A DNA stretch of 64,000 nucleotides, from assembly GCA_947623455.1 (NCBI GenBank), contig OX392545.1, positions 23,733,501 to 23,797,500 on the forward strand, read 5' to 3'. Shown piece after piece: positions 45,031 to 58,320 of this stretch (position 1 is the stretch's first letter; every line of letters starts with the position of its first letter). Under the pieces are notes generated by a model. That model was not told the origin of the DNA and ran no database searches. It saw nothing but the letters and a program-made list of their open reading frames with translations. The DNA comes from Mimachlamys varia. Taxonomy: Eukaryota > Mollusca > Bivalvia > Pectinida > Pectinidae. A program made the translations under genes and the position numbers.

Positions 45031-46680
45031 TTCCTCAAGGACTCTGTCAACACTATAAATACGGTTCCACTTTATCCCTAGATATTAATTCCTACTGGAA
45101 CTGCATCGGCATTAAAAAATAGAATACATTATTATATACAGAATTTAAAAAAGCAACCCAACAACATCTAATACAATTCATGTACATCACGCATGGTTGA
45201 AATTGATGACTTGTCAACCTGTCGTGTTCCGCCTATGGGTATTGAACAGTGCAGTGGTTTCTGACATTTGAACAATTGCTACCTTGGACGTAAATTTAAA
45301 CCGAATACAGTCTAACGTTGACATGCTATATACTTACATTGTTACTCGCTATTGACGTTTGCCGTTTTTGCAAGTTTTTATTGGGTCAAATTCATTCCTT
45401 AATCCGTCTTTCATTCAAATCAAGAAAAAACTCAACTGACAGATCGACTCCTTTTTCGATAAGATTATTGGTACCTTAATCTTGAAAATTACGTATAGAT
45501 TATTTTGTTGATTTATTTAAATATGTCATTGATTTTTTACACTATGCATTTGTAAATCAAACTAAACGGGATATGCGTCTTCGAATCCAACGACAATCCT
45601 GAAAAGACAAAATGTAGTTTAAAACCATGACAAATGCCTTTGAAAATTCCGGTTATTCAACAGCTATAGATCATCCGAATTTTTTTCCGGGTTTCGGTTC
45701 TATCATTTATCTTCGCCCGACGTCCTCTGAAAACGTAACAAGGCTGGTGAAATTGACAAGCAGTAGGGCAGAAAGTTGGGAGCATGTGACGGATGAGTTG
45801 GCAGACTGCCACGCCAGTGTAAGGAGGCATTCCAAGAGAGAAGCAGACAATTTATTAAACGATTCTTTGCGGTCTCTGACTACTTCATCATTCAGGCAAA
45901 CATGATGTAGTTTCGTATTTTGATAAAAGACACGAAATTTGAAAGTCTATCCACTTTAATTATTCTTCAATTTTACGATCCAAAAAGACATGTCAATACC
46001 AGCTTAACTAATGACAATGCATGGACGTCAATAGTAAACTAATCAGGACCGTATCGGATTTACATTCCCGCAATTAGACGGATACGGAACTCCCCCTGAC
46101 TGATGGCGTTTATCATTACTCAGTGAGGCATGCTTCCACTGATATATAGCTAACACTATTAACATGCTGACTGGTACATACACTTCAGCATTTTTTTGTA
46201 AATCTATCATATTCATTTCAATGAGCCTAAACTAATTTGATTTATTTCCTTTTATAGATAAATGGTATGTACGTAACTGACATTTATAGGCAATAAATAA
46301 CTGACCAGTCCGGCAGATAACAAGCAGACTGTCGTCTGATTATAAGATCAGCACAATGTATTATGTAATTGTACGTAAACTGGCTGAAGCATGTCCGGAC
46401 CGAGCTTTAACGAGTGTCTCCGAAATGTTAATTACGAGATAGTTAGATAAATAAAAAATAAGCAATTTTTTTTAGACTCAGGATTATGGCTATCTACATT
46501 CCTAATCCAGATCAGAAACTTTCCCTTTCGGTAGGCCTCTCTTGCGCCGTAGCATATTCGCACACGACGTCACGAAATTGGTGATACCCTATTGTTACGA
46601 AACATACAATTTGTAATTAATTGGTCATCATAATCAAAGACCACTTCTTTCGATTATGAAGTGAATACTGAATCAACTGC
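45031..46680. other. Intergenic, no gene supported
   Basis: One 92-aa frame (45627-45905) is open but has no recognised domain or splice support. Confidence 0.35.
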
Positions 46681-46689
46681 GACAAATTA

Positions 46690-47540
46690 ACAATCAAGAC
46701 TGGAGAAGCAGGGATGTTACTATCAAAAAGGGAAAGTTCACGGTCGGAAAATCTAAATCTTCAGCTTAGTACAGCTGCTGCTGTACATGTAGTAAGCTGT
46801 CCATGTTGATCATATGTTGATCATGGTTTCATTAGAGATCGAGGTAAGCAGCCGATGTAGAAGAATTCATGTGTATTGTGTCCTTAATTTCTGTATCACA
46901 AGGGTATATACGATCGATGTTGTCAACAAACGTCTTGTTGTTTCTAGAAAACACATCGTCGATATACCTGAAATGAAATTGATATTCGGCAGGGTTTTGT
47001 AACTTTTCGTGATAAACTCCCCGACAAATTCAGCCTCGTATGTAAACAAAAACAAGTTAGCCAAGAGTGGGACACAGTTTGTTCCTTTTGGAATGCCACC
47101 AGTTTGTTGGAAAATCTTTCATCCAAACGCAACAAAGATATCGTCAACCAGGAATTCAACCATTCGTACTATATCTTCCTCGGTATATTTCATCAAAGCT
47201 GTTGTTGTGTTTTTCACAAAGTATGTTCTGAGATTGCTCACTGCCATATATGTGTATCGTCGTCCACCTGTCTAGGAAAAGAAATCTCTCACCGAAGACG
47301 TTCTTTCAGCTTTGTATGTTACGGTTTGGTAGTATACAAGATGGGAAATGCAAATGTTTTGATAGACGAAACATTTATGAAAAGACGATGCTCAATTGTG
47401 ATCAGAAGATCTTTTGAGTTTATACATCCCGTTAATGCCACTTCTGGAGTAGACAGTGTCACAATACGACTGAATCCCTCATTTAATGGCACAAAGAACG
47501 ATAACAAGAATATTTGAAAACGGTTGTCCTATTAACGTTG
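46690..47540 (-). pseudogene. Broken reverse transcriptase of the YIDD family
   Basis: Minus strand shows the same segments as 1-608 (IFQQT-G-P-GTNC-PLLA, the RY-DDVF region near 46955-46970, and the N-terminal part to 47500) split over three frames. Confidence 0.75.
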
Positions 47541-47904
47541 GCGATTATGACAAGTACCTAACGATTGTGTAACATAGGCTATATAACAATGTTTACAATG
47601 TATCTGTATAATTATGTCTTATAAACATCCGACATGTAAATAAAATATTGTGTTATGATTATTAGAGCCCAGTATTTTCGCGCGTGGACTTTTTCGTTTA
47701 GTCAGCCTCCAAACTGTTAGCGATGTGGAGATTTTCTTGCTGCAGTCATGCTGTTTTGCACAGTGTACATATGATACTATTACACACTGCAGAGTTTGAG
47801 TATTGTGGACTATGTTCGCGAGTGGATATATTCGCAGAAATTTCTTGCCAGAGAAATTAGCGAAAATTTTCACACCGCGAAAAATCCCACTTTTGCAGTA
47901 TTTC

Positions 47905-48102
47905 GTTTTACGTCCTATTAACAGCAAGCGCCATTTAAGAACGTGCCAGGTTTTGGAGGTGGAGGAAAGCTGGAGTACCCAGATAAAACCTTCGACACAC
48001 GGTCAGTACCTGGCAACTTCCCCACGTGGGATTCGAACTCTTAACCCGAAGGTGGAGGGCTAGTGGTAGAATGTCGGAACACCTTAACCACTCGGCCACC
48101 GT
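47905..48102 (-). mobile_element. tRNA-headed SINE, apparently full length
   Basis: Reading the minus strand: A-box TGGCCGAGTGG, B-box GTTCGAATC, a middle with 'caggtactgaccgtgtgtcg', then 'cgttcttaaatggc' and a tail 'ctgttaataggacgt'. The head resembles a serine-type tRNA. Resembles RUDI-type molluscan SINEs. Confidence 0.8.
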
Positions 48103-49355
48103 AACATAGAGGTGGAGGGCTAGTGGTAGAATGTCGGAACACCTTAACCACTCGGCCACCGAAACATAGAGGTGGAGGGCTAGTGGTAGAATGTCGGAAC
48201 ACCTTAACCACTCGGCCACCGAAACATAGAGGTGGAGGGCTAGTGGTAGAATGTCAAACACTTTAACCACTCGGCCACCGTTACATAGAGGTGGAGGGCT
48301 AGTGGTAGAATGTCGGAACACCTTAACCACTCGGCCACCGTAACATAGAGGTGGAGGGCTAGTGGTAGAATGTCGGAACACCTTAACCACTCGGCCACCG
48401 TAATATAGAGGTGGAGGGCTAGTGGTAGAATGTCGGAACACCTTAACCACTCGGCCACCGTAATATAGAGGTGGAGGGCTAGTGGTAGAATGTCAAAACA
48501 CCTTAACCACTCGGTCACCTTAACATAGAGGTGGAGGGCTAGTGGTAGAATGTCGGAACACCTTAACCACTCGGCCACCGTAATATAGAGGTGGGGGGCT
48601 AGTGGTAGAATGTCGGCGCACCTTAACCACTCGGCCACCGTAATATAGAGGTGGAGGGCTAGTGGTAGAATGTCGGAACACCTTAACCACTCGGCCACCG
48701 AAACATAGAGGTGGAGGGCTAGTGGTAGAATGTCAAACACTTTAACCACTCGGCCACCGTAACATAGAGGTGGAGGGCTAGTGGTAGAATGTCGGAACAC
48801 CTTAACCACTCGGCCACCGTAACATAGAGGTGGAGGGCTAGTGGTAGAATGTCGGAACACCTTAACCACTCGGCCACCGTAATATAGAGGTGGAGGGCTA
48901 GTGGTAGAATGTCGGAACACCTTAACCACTCGGCCACCGTGATATAGAGGTGGAGGGCTAGTGGTAGAATGTCGGAACACCTTAACCACTCGGTCACCTT
49001 AACATAGAGGTGGAGGGCTAGTGGTAGAATGTCGGAACACCTTAACCACTCGGCCACCGTAATATAGAGGTGGGGGGCTAGTGGTAGAATGTCGGCGCAC
49101 CTTAACCACTCGGCCACCGTAATATAGAGGTGGGGGCTAGTGGTAGAATGTCGGCGCACCTTAACCACTCGGCCACCGTAATATAGAGGTGGGGGGCTAG
49201 TGGTAGAATGTCGGAACACCTTAACCACTCGGCCACCGTAATATAGAGGTGGAGGGCTAGTGGTAGAATGTCGGAACACCTTAACCACTCGGCCACCGTA
49301 ATATAGAGGTGGGGGGCTAGTGGTAGAATGTCGGCGCACCTTAACCACTCGGCCC
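48103..49355 (-). repeat. 60-bp tandem array made of SINE heads
   Basis: About 21 copies of the 5' 60 bases of the adjacent SINE; each minus-strand unit starts GGTGGCCGAGTGGTTAAGGT and carries the pol III A-box, but none has a B-box. Units fall into variants (cgg/cgc/caaac) arranged in a larger repeated order (48240-48540 resembles 48715-49015). Long minus-strand frames of up to 249 aa arise only because 60 is a multiple of three. Confidence 0.93.
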
Positions 49356-49957
49356 CTTTACATCTCTATGGAGAAATTGGAAGGTATTGACCCATGCCAG
49401 ACATACTTACAGAAAACCACACAATACAATAAACTTGATATATCCATCTCAGAGGATATAAGTTATGCGTCTCTAGCACAGTCATTTACACCCATTTTGA
49501 TATGAAAGACATAACATTAAACGAAAGTAGATCCCCGTTACATTCCCTTGGCATTTTGCATCTACAGTGTCTTGGATAAGAGTAGAGTAAGTACGGGTAT
49601 TATTGGACACTTCCAGACGCCAACGCAACCTGCCATCCCGCCGACCGTCTCCACCTCTCTACACTTCGATCAACCTTTCGAGTTACCTATCTGTTTGTAG
49701 TATTCGGATGCTTTCTATCTGTTCTTAGTAATTCTGGTTCTTATTCCAAAAATAAAAACATGCTGGAATACCTGTTATGGCAACTAGATAATTAAATGAC
49801 ATATAAAAAGAAATAGACATAGAGTAAGTACGACACGAAGAGTAAGAGTATACGTTGAGAAGACACCACAACAGAAGAGAAAAACATATCGAGCTCTGAC
49901 CACCTACTTGCTGCAAGTATGGTGTAACTTATTCTGTACAAGACACATTTCTCATAA
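49356..49957. other. Intergenic, no features recognised
   Basis: No convincing coding frame. Confidence 0.35.
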
Positions 49958-50343
49958 ATCCAATCTGATTTAAATCATATCTTGACCCCCGCGCCTTTCC
50001 ATAAACTTCTCTCTGCTGCGTTAAGATCTGAGGAAATCCCATAGGGGGTCACGTCCCGATGACCTTTTGCATTAGCCAATCAAATTACTACTTTCAGAAT
50101 CTTGACAGTGAAATTTTGAAGTTGCAAAGCTTGCATAATCGCATTTTTCCGTACAAAGCTTGCATAATCGCATATGTCCGTTTAGTCATTTCGTCACCAA
50201 ACAGTTTATGTTGAATTATGTGACGAAATGGCTTACTGCAAGATGACAGGTCATTGGAAAATCTGAACGTGACCTCTTATAGGATGTTGTCAGATCCTTG
50301 TAAAACGGGGTGAGAACACGGATCTGTATTTTAATCTGATTGC
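49958..50343. mobile_element. MITE family M1, copy 5
   Basis: Starts ccaatctgatttaaatcata, ends tgtattttaatctgattg; core about 85-90% identical by eye to 22150-22450. Contains a small internal duplication 'acaaagcttgcataatcgcat'. Confidence 0.8.
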
Positions 50344-50654
50344 TCATAAAACACATAAACATTTGCTGTGTGTTAATTACCGAAGAAACGACCTACTTGT
50401 TTTCATACAGGTTATAGTTATATTATTGTGAACCAGAGTACACAGTAGAAGAAAATTTATGAAGTAAGTCATATACAATGTACCAGGTCCCAGTTTCAGT
50501 TTCATGAACGTAACTTAAAGACATCACTTTACATATACGTTCCCGTAGGAAAGCATTACAGAGTTAATAGTGAAATCCTCAAGTTCCTCAAGTTACTTTT
50601 CTTTAGTTAAGGAATGTTCATCAAGCTGAAACTTGAAAATTCATACAGGTTTAG

Positions 50655-51060
50655 TTTGTTTTTTAAGTCCTATTAACAGCTAGGGCCATGTAAAGACGGC
50701 CTTCCGGTGTATGCAATGCGTGTGTGTGTTTTTGAGTGCATGTGTATTTGGGAGGCTTCAGCAGGTTTGTGCAAGCCTTCTTGTTGGTTGGTTTGTTGAT
50801 AGTTTTTACGTCCCATTAACAGTCAGGGTCATTTAAGGGCGGCCTCCAGGTGTATGCGATGTGAGTGTATGTGTTGAGTGCGTATGTATTTGGGAGGCTG
50901 TGATATGGTCGTGTAAGCCTGTTTGCGATATTCCGGAACTTTTGCCGACTTAAACTGCTACCACACTGAAGTATACTGCCGAAGGCCCCCAGCAAAACAC
51001 CCCACCCGGTCACATTATACTGACAACAGGCGAACCAGTCGTTTCACTCCCATAATGCTG
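50655..51060 (+). repeat. Dispersed repeat D2, dimeric copy
   Basis: Two head segments 'tcctattaacagctagggcc' (50685) and 'tcccattaacagtcagggtc' (50811) precede the 'cacccggtcacattatactg' tail. Another head lies at 62365-62490. Confidence 0.65.
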
Positions 51061-52057
51061 AAAGTCAAGCAAGCGGTTTTGGAGTTTAACTAAGTGAATG
51101 CGTGGTGTAAAATATAATAATCATATAAGAAAAAACATAAAACGTTAGATAACTTACATCAAGCCGATTCGTTTGTTATGATTGTTAATTAAAGTGGACA
51201 TACACATATATGTATATATACTACAGAGGAAATATCACTGTGCTATTTACAATTCCGCATGCGCGTATCAGATTTTGCTGAATCGACTCCTATTTTGGAG
51301 AACTTAAGTAAGGAAACCAATTAACAAATCAAAATTAGGAAGCTTCATCACTTTGGAGATCGACGTTTTCGTGTGACTTTGATTGACGTGTGTAGATGCT
51401 GTATAGCGTCGATACCCCACAATTACAGGGTTTACCGATATCCCTAATTTATTTTCTCCCAATATTTTGCGATGATTAAACATTACCATAGTAATAACAT
51501 AAAAGGAACAATACGATTTAGTCAAATGAAACACACAACCATAGGAACAAGTACAATACAAAATGCAAAGGAAAACTCTGATATAATCTTCTACTAACTT
51601 TAGGGTGTAACAGAAAAATCTCCAACATTCGGGGTGATAATCTTGATTTTTTCTCATTTCTAGGTGTGTAATACTGACCTGTCTAGGGCAATACACCTAT
51701 GGTTGCTGTGGTTGTATTACACATCTATCCATGCAATACAGCCATGGTGAGACATCACAATGGCCCAACAATGATGTGATGGCACGAGTTTAGTAAAATC
51801 TGATGCCGAAAAGAGAAAAATGACGACAGGATGAAATTTAAATCTTCCACGATATTTGAACCGTGTACATTAAGAAGCTGAGATTCTTTTTTCTGCGCAA
51901 ACTAAGTTTGCAAATATGAGGTATGCATAATCTCGCTGTATCATTTGTTTTCGTCAAAAAGGAAAAAGTTGATTTTTTTCAAAATGGTGTCTAGTCAAAA
52001 GTATTTTCATGTGTTTTTTTTAGCTTGTTCATGTAGTTGAAATGAGAGAAAAATACT
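51061..52057. other. Intergenic, no features recognised
   Basis: A 130-aa minus-strand frame (51304-51696) has no recognised domain. Confidence 0.35.
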
Positions 52058-52181
52058 CTTTCATGGCCAAAGGTGTAAGATAGGGAAACTCCAACCTCGA
52101 GGTTTTCAAATTTGACAAAATTTTCGGCAAAGCAACGGGTTTTACCAGATTTGAAAACCCTTACACCCCTGGTCATGAAAG
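52058..52181. mobile_element. Palindromic MITE, relative of 13349-13551
   Basis: tttcatggccaaaggtgtaa ... ttacacccctggtcatgaaa; shorter, with the centre partly deleted. Confidence 0.8.
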
Positions 52182-54673
52182 AGTCTTATAGTCTTACCCT
52201 GGGAGCCGAGGGTTAGGCAATCAAGAATATCAGCCCGAGGGTTGGAGATTTCTCTGTGACAACAGCAAGGTAGGAGATGATTATTTTTTCTCCTATCATT
52301 TCGAATTTTGTTTTACAAAAGTATCAATGCAACACAATGCTGACGTGACGTGATTGGATTGTTGACTTGGCGTAATGGTACAGTATTGTTGTCATGACGT
52401 CATTACATTGTTGTATTGACTTCATTACTTTGTTGTCAGCTCGTGTTATCTGCCATCTCCTGGGAGGTGACATAGATATCTTCAACAGGTCAATGAGGAG
52501 GAAAATTTGTGAATGATGGGATAATTAAAGCTGAAACGGTGATCAGTAGCATATTGTAAGTTTGAAACACAGAAAAGTAGATATAAACAAGTAAATTAAA
52601 GTTTGAGTAAACAATCATTAGATTAAATAGTTGTAAATTTGATACTGTCGTGGGCCTCAAAAGTCACAAGACAGATTTTTAATACTTTCTAGACACGTGT
52701 TGGTAGACGGTACGGTAGATCTAACGATGGTGTAACGACAAATACTTCTTATACTTCACAAAATTACTGAATAGGAATCAACATAAGACGTAGTGGCATT
52801 ATTACGGAAACAAAGAAGTCGAAGGAAGTGGATAAAAATTAATTCATATGAGTTGATAATAAGTTGTTTTAAATGTGAAACAATCGTTCTTTACTTTTCT
52901 TGCTTCCTTAAAAATGTCTCGAATCGGCATTTTTACGAAAATTTGAAATATCTCCACACATGAGAGAAAGCTCATCATATACATGTAAAAAGCTGTTTTA
53001 CCCACCACCACCCACCACCCAAAAAATAAAGTATAGTTTTTTTGACGTTTTTATATATCAAAATTGCAGTCATGATTTCAATCTGACATCACGCAATGAT
53101 CGATACCCGTTGACTCGTACAGTCTAACGAGTAGAACCGAACAATTATATTCGTGTAATGGTTCTTGTAGTTATTGGTCACGTGTAATAGTTCTTGCGGT
53201 TATTGGTCACGTGAAATAATTCTTGCGGTTACGTGTGATACTTACTCAAGAATTGTACGAAACAAAAAAGTGCATTGCAAGTTCCAAATAACAGGACCTG
53301 AAGGCTATTGTGACGTCAGAATAAAACATTAATGTATGCTATCAATCCATGATCCCCGATTGTACGGCTTCAATAACCGTACAATTTCACCTATTTTGAC
53401 CAAACATTTCACCGACGGATGTTTGAACTACATTTTGAACATAAAACACATACAATGTAGCAATGACTGACGTTAGTCTGTACTCAGCGATTATATGATT
53501 ACACTACCCAGCGGGTGTCTGGAGTTTCTGCCTGTAAACAAAATGTTCCATAACATTTGATTAGTATTATGATGAAGTAGATACAACAATACGAATCATT
53601 GGCGCAGTTGGACACCAGACACATGTCGTTATCATAGCGCCACCACTCGTAAACCGCCAACACACTCCACAGCCGACTTAATGTTTAACATATCAGCTTC
53701 TTGATTAATAAAACTCCATCGATCTCTCCTTATCTCTCACACGTTCTCTAACAAAACAATCTCCTAATTTCCGATATTTCATCAAACATATTAATTATCT
53801 TGTTATCAGTGATAAACGCGCGATGGGGGATGTGATATAATGTTTTGTTACACGGGGTTCAATTAAAATGTCACGTGGACGGACGAGATTTGTTTATAAC
53901 TTTAATTGTCTGTGATGGGGTGTCCTACATGTTTACATGATAAATCGTCAACGTCATCACTTTATGGTGAGTGTTATAACAGATTGGCTCATCTAGCCTT
54001 GATTGCCAAATATAACATTGGTATAAATAAATCGAAATATCGGCGTTGATAGAAAACACAAATAAAATGAAACATGGTAATGGGCGATAAAGATATATAG
54101 TACTGTTAATGGAAAAAAACACCTTTGAAGGCAGAAATAATAGTCAATTTGAACGCTACCTGTTATAATCAGTATCCATCACATTCATACGTATAAAAGG
54201 TTGGACTGGAAATCATTTGGATCGATTTTTCTGGTGAGATAATTTATTAAACTAGCCAATCCCGAATTTGTGTATTTCTCTCTTGTGTTTTATCTGTTGC
54301 GATAAATTTAACATCAGAAGTTAAATGCACGGGGATTAATGTACGAATTATATATTTGATTATAACGCAACACGAATTCAATAGCGCCAATCTATATGCA
54401 GATATAAGTTAATTTTGCCTATTCCCCCAATGTTAAAATTGTTCACGATATATCGTATAACCTCAAAAATCAGACAACGCAAAACGTGATGACGTCAGAT
54501 ACCGACATGTTTGGCGCGGTATTTTGTTATCAAACTTCTGATTGGTTGAAGTTTTTTAGAGGTGAAATTTATGCACATGGTTGTCTTTTTCGCAAAACAA
54601 TTTCTGTCATAATTAATACCAAATCATTCTATTTGACATGTGTCTTATATACGTATCTTTACAAAGAAATTAT
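52182..54673. other. Intergenic, no gene supported
   Basis: Contains a three-copy 28-30-bp repeat with 'ttattggtcacgtg' at 53156-53232 and otherwise unique AT-rich DNA. Confidence 0.4.
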
Positions 54674-54817
54674 AAGGAATTACCACAATTTGTCTAGGGT
54701 TATACGGTATATACCGAAAAAACTGTGTGCACTTTTTCATAAACCGCTTCGCGGAAGTGCACACATTTTGTTTCGGTATCTACCGTATAACCCTAAACAA
54801 AATGGTGGTCATTCCTT
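54674..54817. mobile_element. Palindromic MITE
   Basis: aaggaattaccacaatttgt and its near complement acaaaatggtggtcattcctt are the ends; 'agggttatacggtatatacc' pairs inside. A 161-aa frame that reads through it is rejected as a gene. Confidence 0.85.
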
Positions 54818-54988
54818 AAATATCAGGGAAATCGTCTTCTTTTTTGTCCACTTCTTCTTTGTATCAAAGATAATGTCAAGCCGTCAATGGATCAGTGAAT
54901 ATGCCATGCCCTTAGAAATGTACATAGGGAAGTTTCTTTTTCTTTTCGTTATGATAAAAATATGTACATAAAGACTGTTGGTTTTATC

Positions 54989-55148
54989 AAGGATTAACCC
55001 TTAATTTTGGTTAGTTTACAAGATCATAAATCCAATGGAGCACGAGGGGAATTGTGTAAATTCGAAGCGAAGAGGTTACGTTAAATTTATTTCGTGCTCC
55101 ATTGGATTTATGTTCTCATAATCTAAACAAAATAAAAGGTTAATCCTT
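54989..55148. mobile_element. Palindromic MITE
   Basis: Arms aaggattaacccttaatttt and its complement, with 'cataaatccaatggagcacg' paired to 'cgtgctccattggatttatg'. It lies 170 bases from the previous hairpin but is a different family. Confidence 0.85.
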
Positions 55149-55369
55149 ATATTTACAGTATTTGGTCTGTAAATGGTTCATAACTTTTCTGTTAAATATA
55201 GCCTTATGTCTGCGGATATAGATTTCATTTCAAAGCTTACAAACGTGAAAACGATTCAATAAATGTAACAGCATAACGTTTGCATAAGCCGTGGTTAGAT
55301 CAGCCCATGTCCATTTTGATGCCGTCATACAATTGTGACTATATAACTATATATTTACATACCTCCGCC

Positions 55370-55480
55370 CACATGTTTTGTTGTCGAAGTCATAGAAATT
55401 TGGCACGTTCTCAAGTACAGTTATTGGAAAATAACTAGTTTGCAGGACAATGGTTATAGAGTGAATGTCAGTGTAAAAAA
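55370..55480 (+). repeat. Dispersed repeat, two copies in window
   Basis: 'gtttgcaggacaatggttatagagtgaatgtcagtgta' region matches 36560-36675. Confidence 0.7.
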
Positions 55481-56122
55481 CGGTCTCTAGGTTAGCTAGA
55501 CGTTAGTGTATGTGTTCATTGTCTTTGTATTATGATGTCACAGGGAATACTTCAATGAGTCTTTGGATGTCTTTACATGTTAAAAAACGTGACGGTTGCG
55601 GTTAGAAGACATGGTTCTGATGTCTGCACGAATCAGAAGATATATAGGACATACTTCAGCAAGATGATTACGACATTTGTAAAACATTACCAGATCTGAC
55701 AGGATTTTACAAAGGACACCTACAAAAACTACCTCGGTCATAATTTAGACAAAGTCGAAACAAATATTGCTGTAAAAAGGATGCGACTGAGGAAATAACA
55801 CCGGCAAAAAAAAAAAAAATAAAAAATCCAGACCATATAGAGAGGTACACTACCATATAAGTCAATCAATTTAATAATTCTCAATTTCTGAATTTCAGAT
55901 GTAAATATCGGTAAATTCTTAACCGTGCCTCTATTCGAATGAAGTATATTCTACATTGTTTAAGAACGTGGAATTTTGTATAGTATAAGAGACTAATGAT
56001 TTCTGATGGCGCGTGGTGTTATTTGTACGAGCCTTGTGTCCTGTTAAAGAGGCTTGTATTTTCATTTTTATGGCCTGGGAACAGTGATAATTAGAGTTTT
56101 ATTTGTGGTCATCATCTGTTAA

Positions 56123-56496
56123 AGGCCCAATATACAAAACTTCAGGAAATATTTCTTAATTCTGAAAAAAATCCAGTTGATAACCATGCAAAAGTAAGCC
56201 TGAAACGAAGTAAACCTGAGCGGTAACTAACAAGAAACTCCTGACCAAAAGATCCAAAGCATTGAAAATAATTCAGGTGTGGCCCACTTCAACAACAAGC
56301 TGAAGGTAGAAGACAGCTCAAAATGGACGCGTGTTTACAAATAGCGTGTTTCAACTGCTGCTGTACCTGTAACCGCGTCAGAATTCATCTTGAATATTGC
56401 TGATATCAGTTAATCGTAACTTAGTCTATAAATGTAATAAGTTATTAGGCTTGATTTTCGCTTCGAGTTTTGTCGAAAGTTACGTATATTGGGCCT
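56123..56496. mobile_element. 374-bp TTAA-flanked MITE, intact
   Basis: TTAA at 56119-56122 and 56497-56500; ends aggcccaatatac / gtatattgggcct. Copy of the split element at 28436-29613. Confidence 0.88.
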
Positions 56497-57019
56497 TTAA
56501 TGTAACAACCTGACTGGCACCATTCTCCCTGTCATTGGAAGTGTGTATCCATACTCCCAGTTACTGTTGCTACACGTGTCATGTAATATAACCGTCTCGT
56601 GACAGTTCCCATATGTCACCGGAATAAGACAGAGAGACTTAATCTCGACTCCCTACAGATTTTCCTATCCATTGTTATCAAGGCAATTAATTTACAAACA
56701 CGGCAATTCAGATATTTTCATGATAACTAAGTATTAGAAATATGTGATATGATGAAAACTAATGAAGATGTCTCTATGTTGTTGATATGTATTTAGTGTT
56801 ATCGCCTTTACTACAACTTTGATAGATAAGTATGTCTTTGATAAAGCTATGTAAATATATATGCATTAGTTTTAATATCATATGACACTGCTGCAGAGAA
56901 TGGAGATGTTAGTATATAACGTTAGTGAAGAATGTAAAACCATTGACTTGAGGCAAGAGAATCAATACACAAACTTAATTATAGCTTGAAGCCAATCCGC
57001 GTCTGATATAATTCTGTAT

Positions 57020-57260
57020 TTGTGTGTGATATGAAGGTAGACGTTTTGTAATATGCTAATTAGTATACCTACTTGTTTTGATTAGAAATAACACATCACT
57101 TCTCGCTTTGAAGACGTAATACATGGCGGTAGTCGCCAATAAAGCAGAACACGCTTCCTAATTCTTCAGGGTTGTCCATATGAATCTTTTCTTTGTTCAT
57201 ATTTTGTCAATATTTTAATAAGTTTTCAGTTTTGATTATTAGTTTGTTGACGCTCCAGTA
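57020..57260 (-). repeat. Dispersed repeat D3, reverse copy
   Basis: Shares 'ttgtttgatt...gttgacgc-tc-gtatt' end and 'gacgtaatacatgg' start with 18061-18305. Confidence 0.5.
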
Positions 57261-57604
57261 TTATTTTAAGAAAGTAATACATTTTGGTTTTGCTTTACTC
57301 GTCTTACATTTAACACTGCTTTTTACATCATATTATTTTCTCTTCCTGATCACCTAATCAGTCATCTTGTTTTGCCTCAGTAACAGTTTTTTTATTATGT
57401 CGCTTTCCTGTAACAGTAACAGTTTTTTTTCCTGATGATTTCTAGATTTAATAACAATTTTTTCCCCTAACTTTATCATTTCAATGTTATAATTGTTTTC
57501 TACATTATTTATTTAACCCAATTCTAATAATTATAAAAAAAATAAGCATTTTTTATACAATATTTATATTCATTGACTTTAAAGCATAGTTTTAAGTTTG
57601 CATA

Positions 57605-58070
57605 CACAATCATAAGGAAGACGTTTTTCATAAGCTTATTAGTGTGTTTACTTGTTGTGATTAAGAATGATGACTCATAAAGTAGACATTTTTAATAAGC
57701 TTACTAGTGTGTTTACTTGTTGTGATTCAGAATGATGACTCATAAAGTAGACGTTTTTTATAAGCTTATTTGTGTGTTTACTTGTTGTGATTCAGAATGA
57801 TGACTCATAAAGTAGACGTTTTTTATAAGCTTATTTGTGTGTTTACTTGTTGTGATTAAGAATTATGACTCATAAAGTAGACGTTTTTAATAAGCTTACT
57901 AGTGTGTTTACTTGTTGTGATTAAGAATTATGACTCATAAAGTAGACGTTTTTAATAAGCTTACTAGTGTGTTTACTTGTTGTGATTAAGAATTATGACT
58001 CATAAAGTAGACGTTTTTAATAAGCGTACTAGTGTGTTTACTTGTTGTGATTAAGAATGATGACTCTGTT
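57605..58070 (+). repeat. 65-bp tandem array
   Basis: About seven copies of 'cataaagtagacgtttttta' ... 'cttgttgtgattaagaatgatgact'. The array is the expanded left edge of the D3 copy that follows at 58065-58320. Confidence 0.92.
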
Positions 58071-58320
58071 CTTACTATGAGGACTTGGCATTTACCTGGA
58101 TGTGACCACGACTTACTACAATACGGGTGTCGTCGATAAAGCAGAGGACGTTACTCTTCCGGGACACCTGGTCTCTTACACTCTCGCATGTTCCACGAAT
58201 TCTCGTGTAAGTTTTTTTGGTTAAATTGACACTTTGGTTTTTCTGATTTGTTTTCTTCATATCTTGCACATAGTTTAATCGGTTTTGAGTTCGAAATATG
58301 GTCTGTTGATGCCTTTTTTT
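58065..58320 (-). repeat. Dispersed repeat D3, reverse copy
   Basis: Contains 'gtcgtcgataaagcagagga' and 'ctcttccgggacacctggtc', complementary to the D3 core at 16350-16410. Another copy at 59390-59560. Confidence 0.65.

Noticed and set aside
45627..45905. 92-aa frame with fairly even composition
   Set aside because: Open, but no domain, splice context or homologue in the window; too little to call a gene.
48240..49348. Long minus-strand frames (up to 249 aa) with a 20-residue repeat
   Set aside because: They are shadows of the 60-bp array; frame changes at each indel, and no start, signal or domain is kept.
51304..51696. 130-aa minus-strand frame
   Set aside because: No recognised domain, no supporting signals; length is within chance for this much AT-rich DNA.
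54486..54971. 161-aa open frame on the + strand
   Set aside because: It reads straight through a palindromic MITE (54674-54817) and has no recognisable domain.
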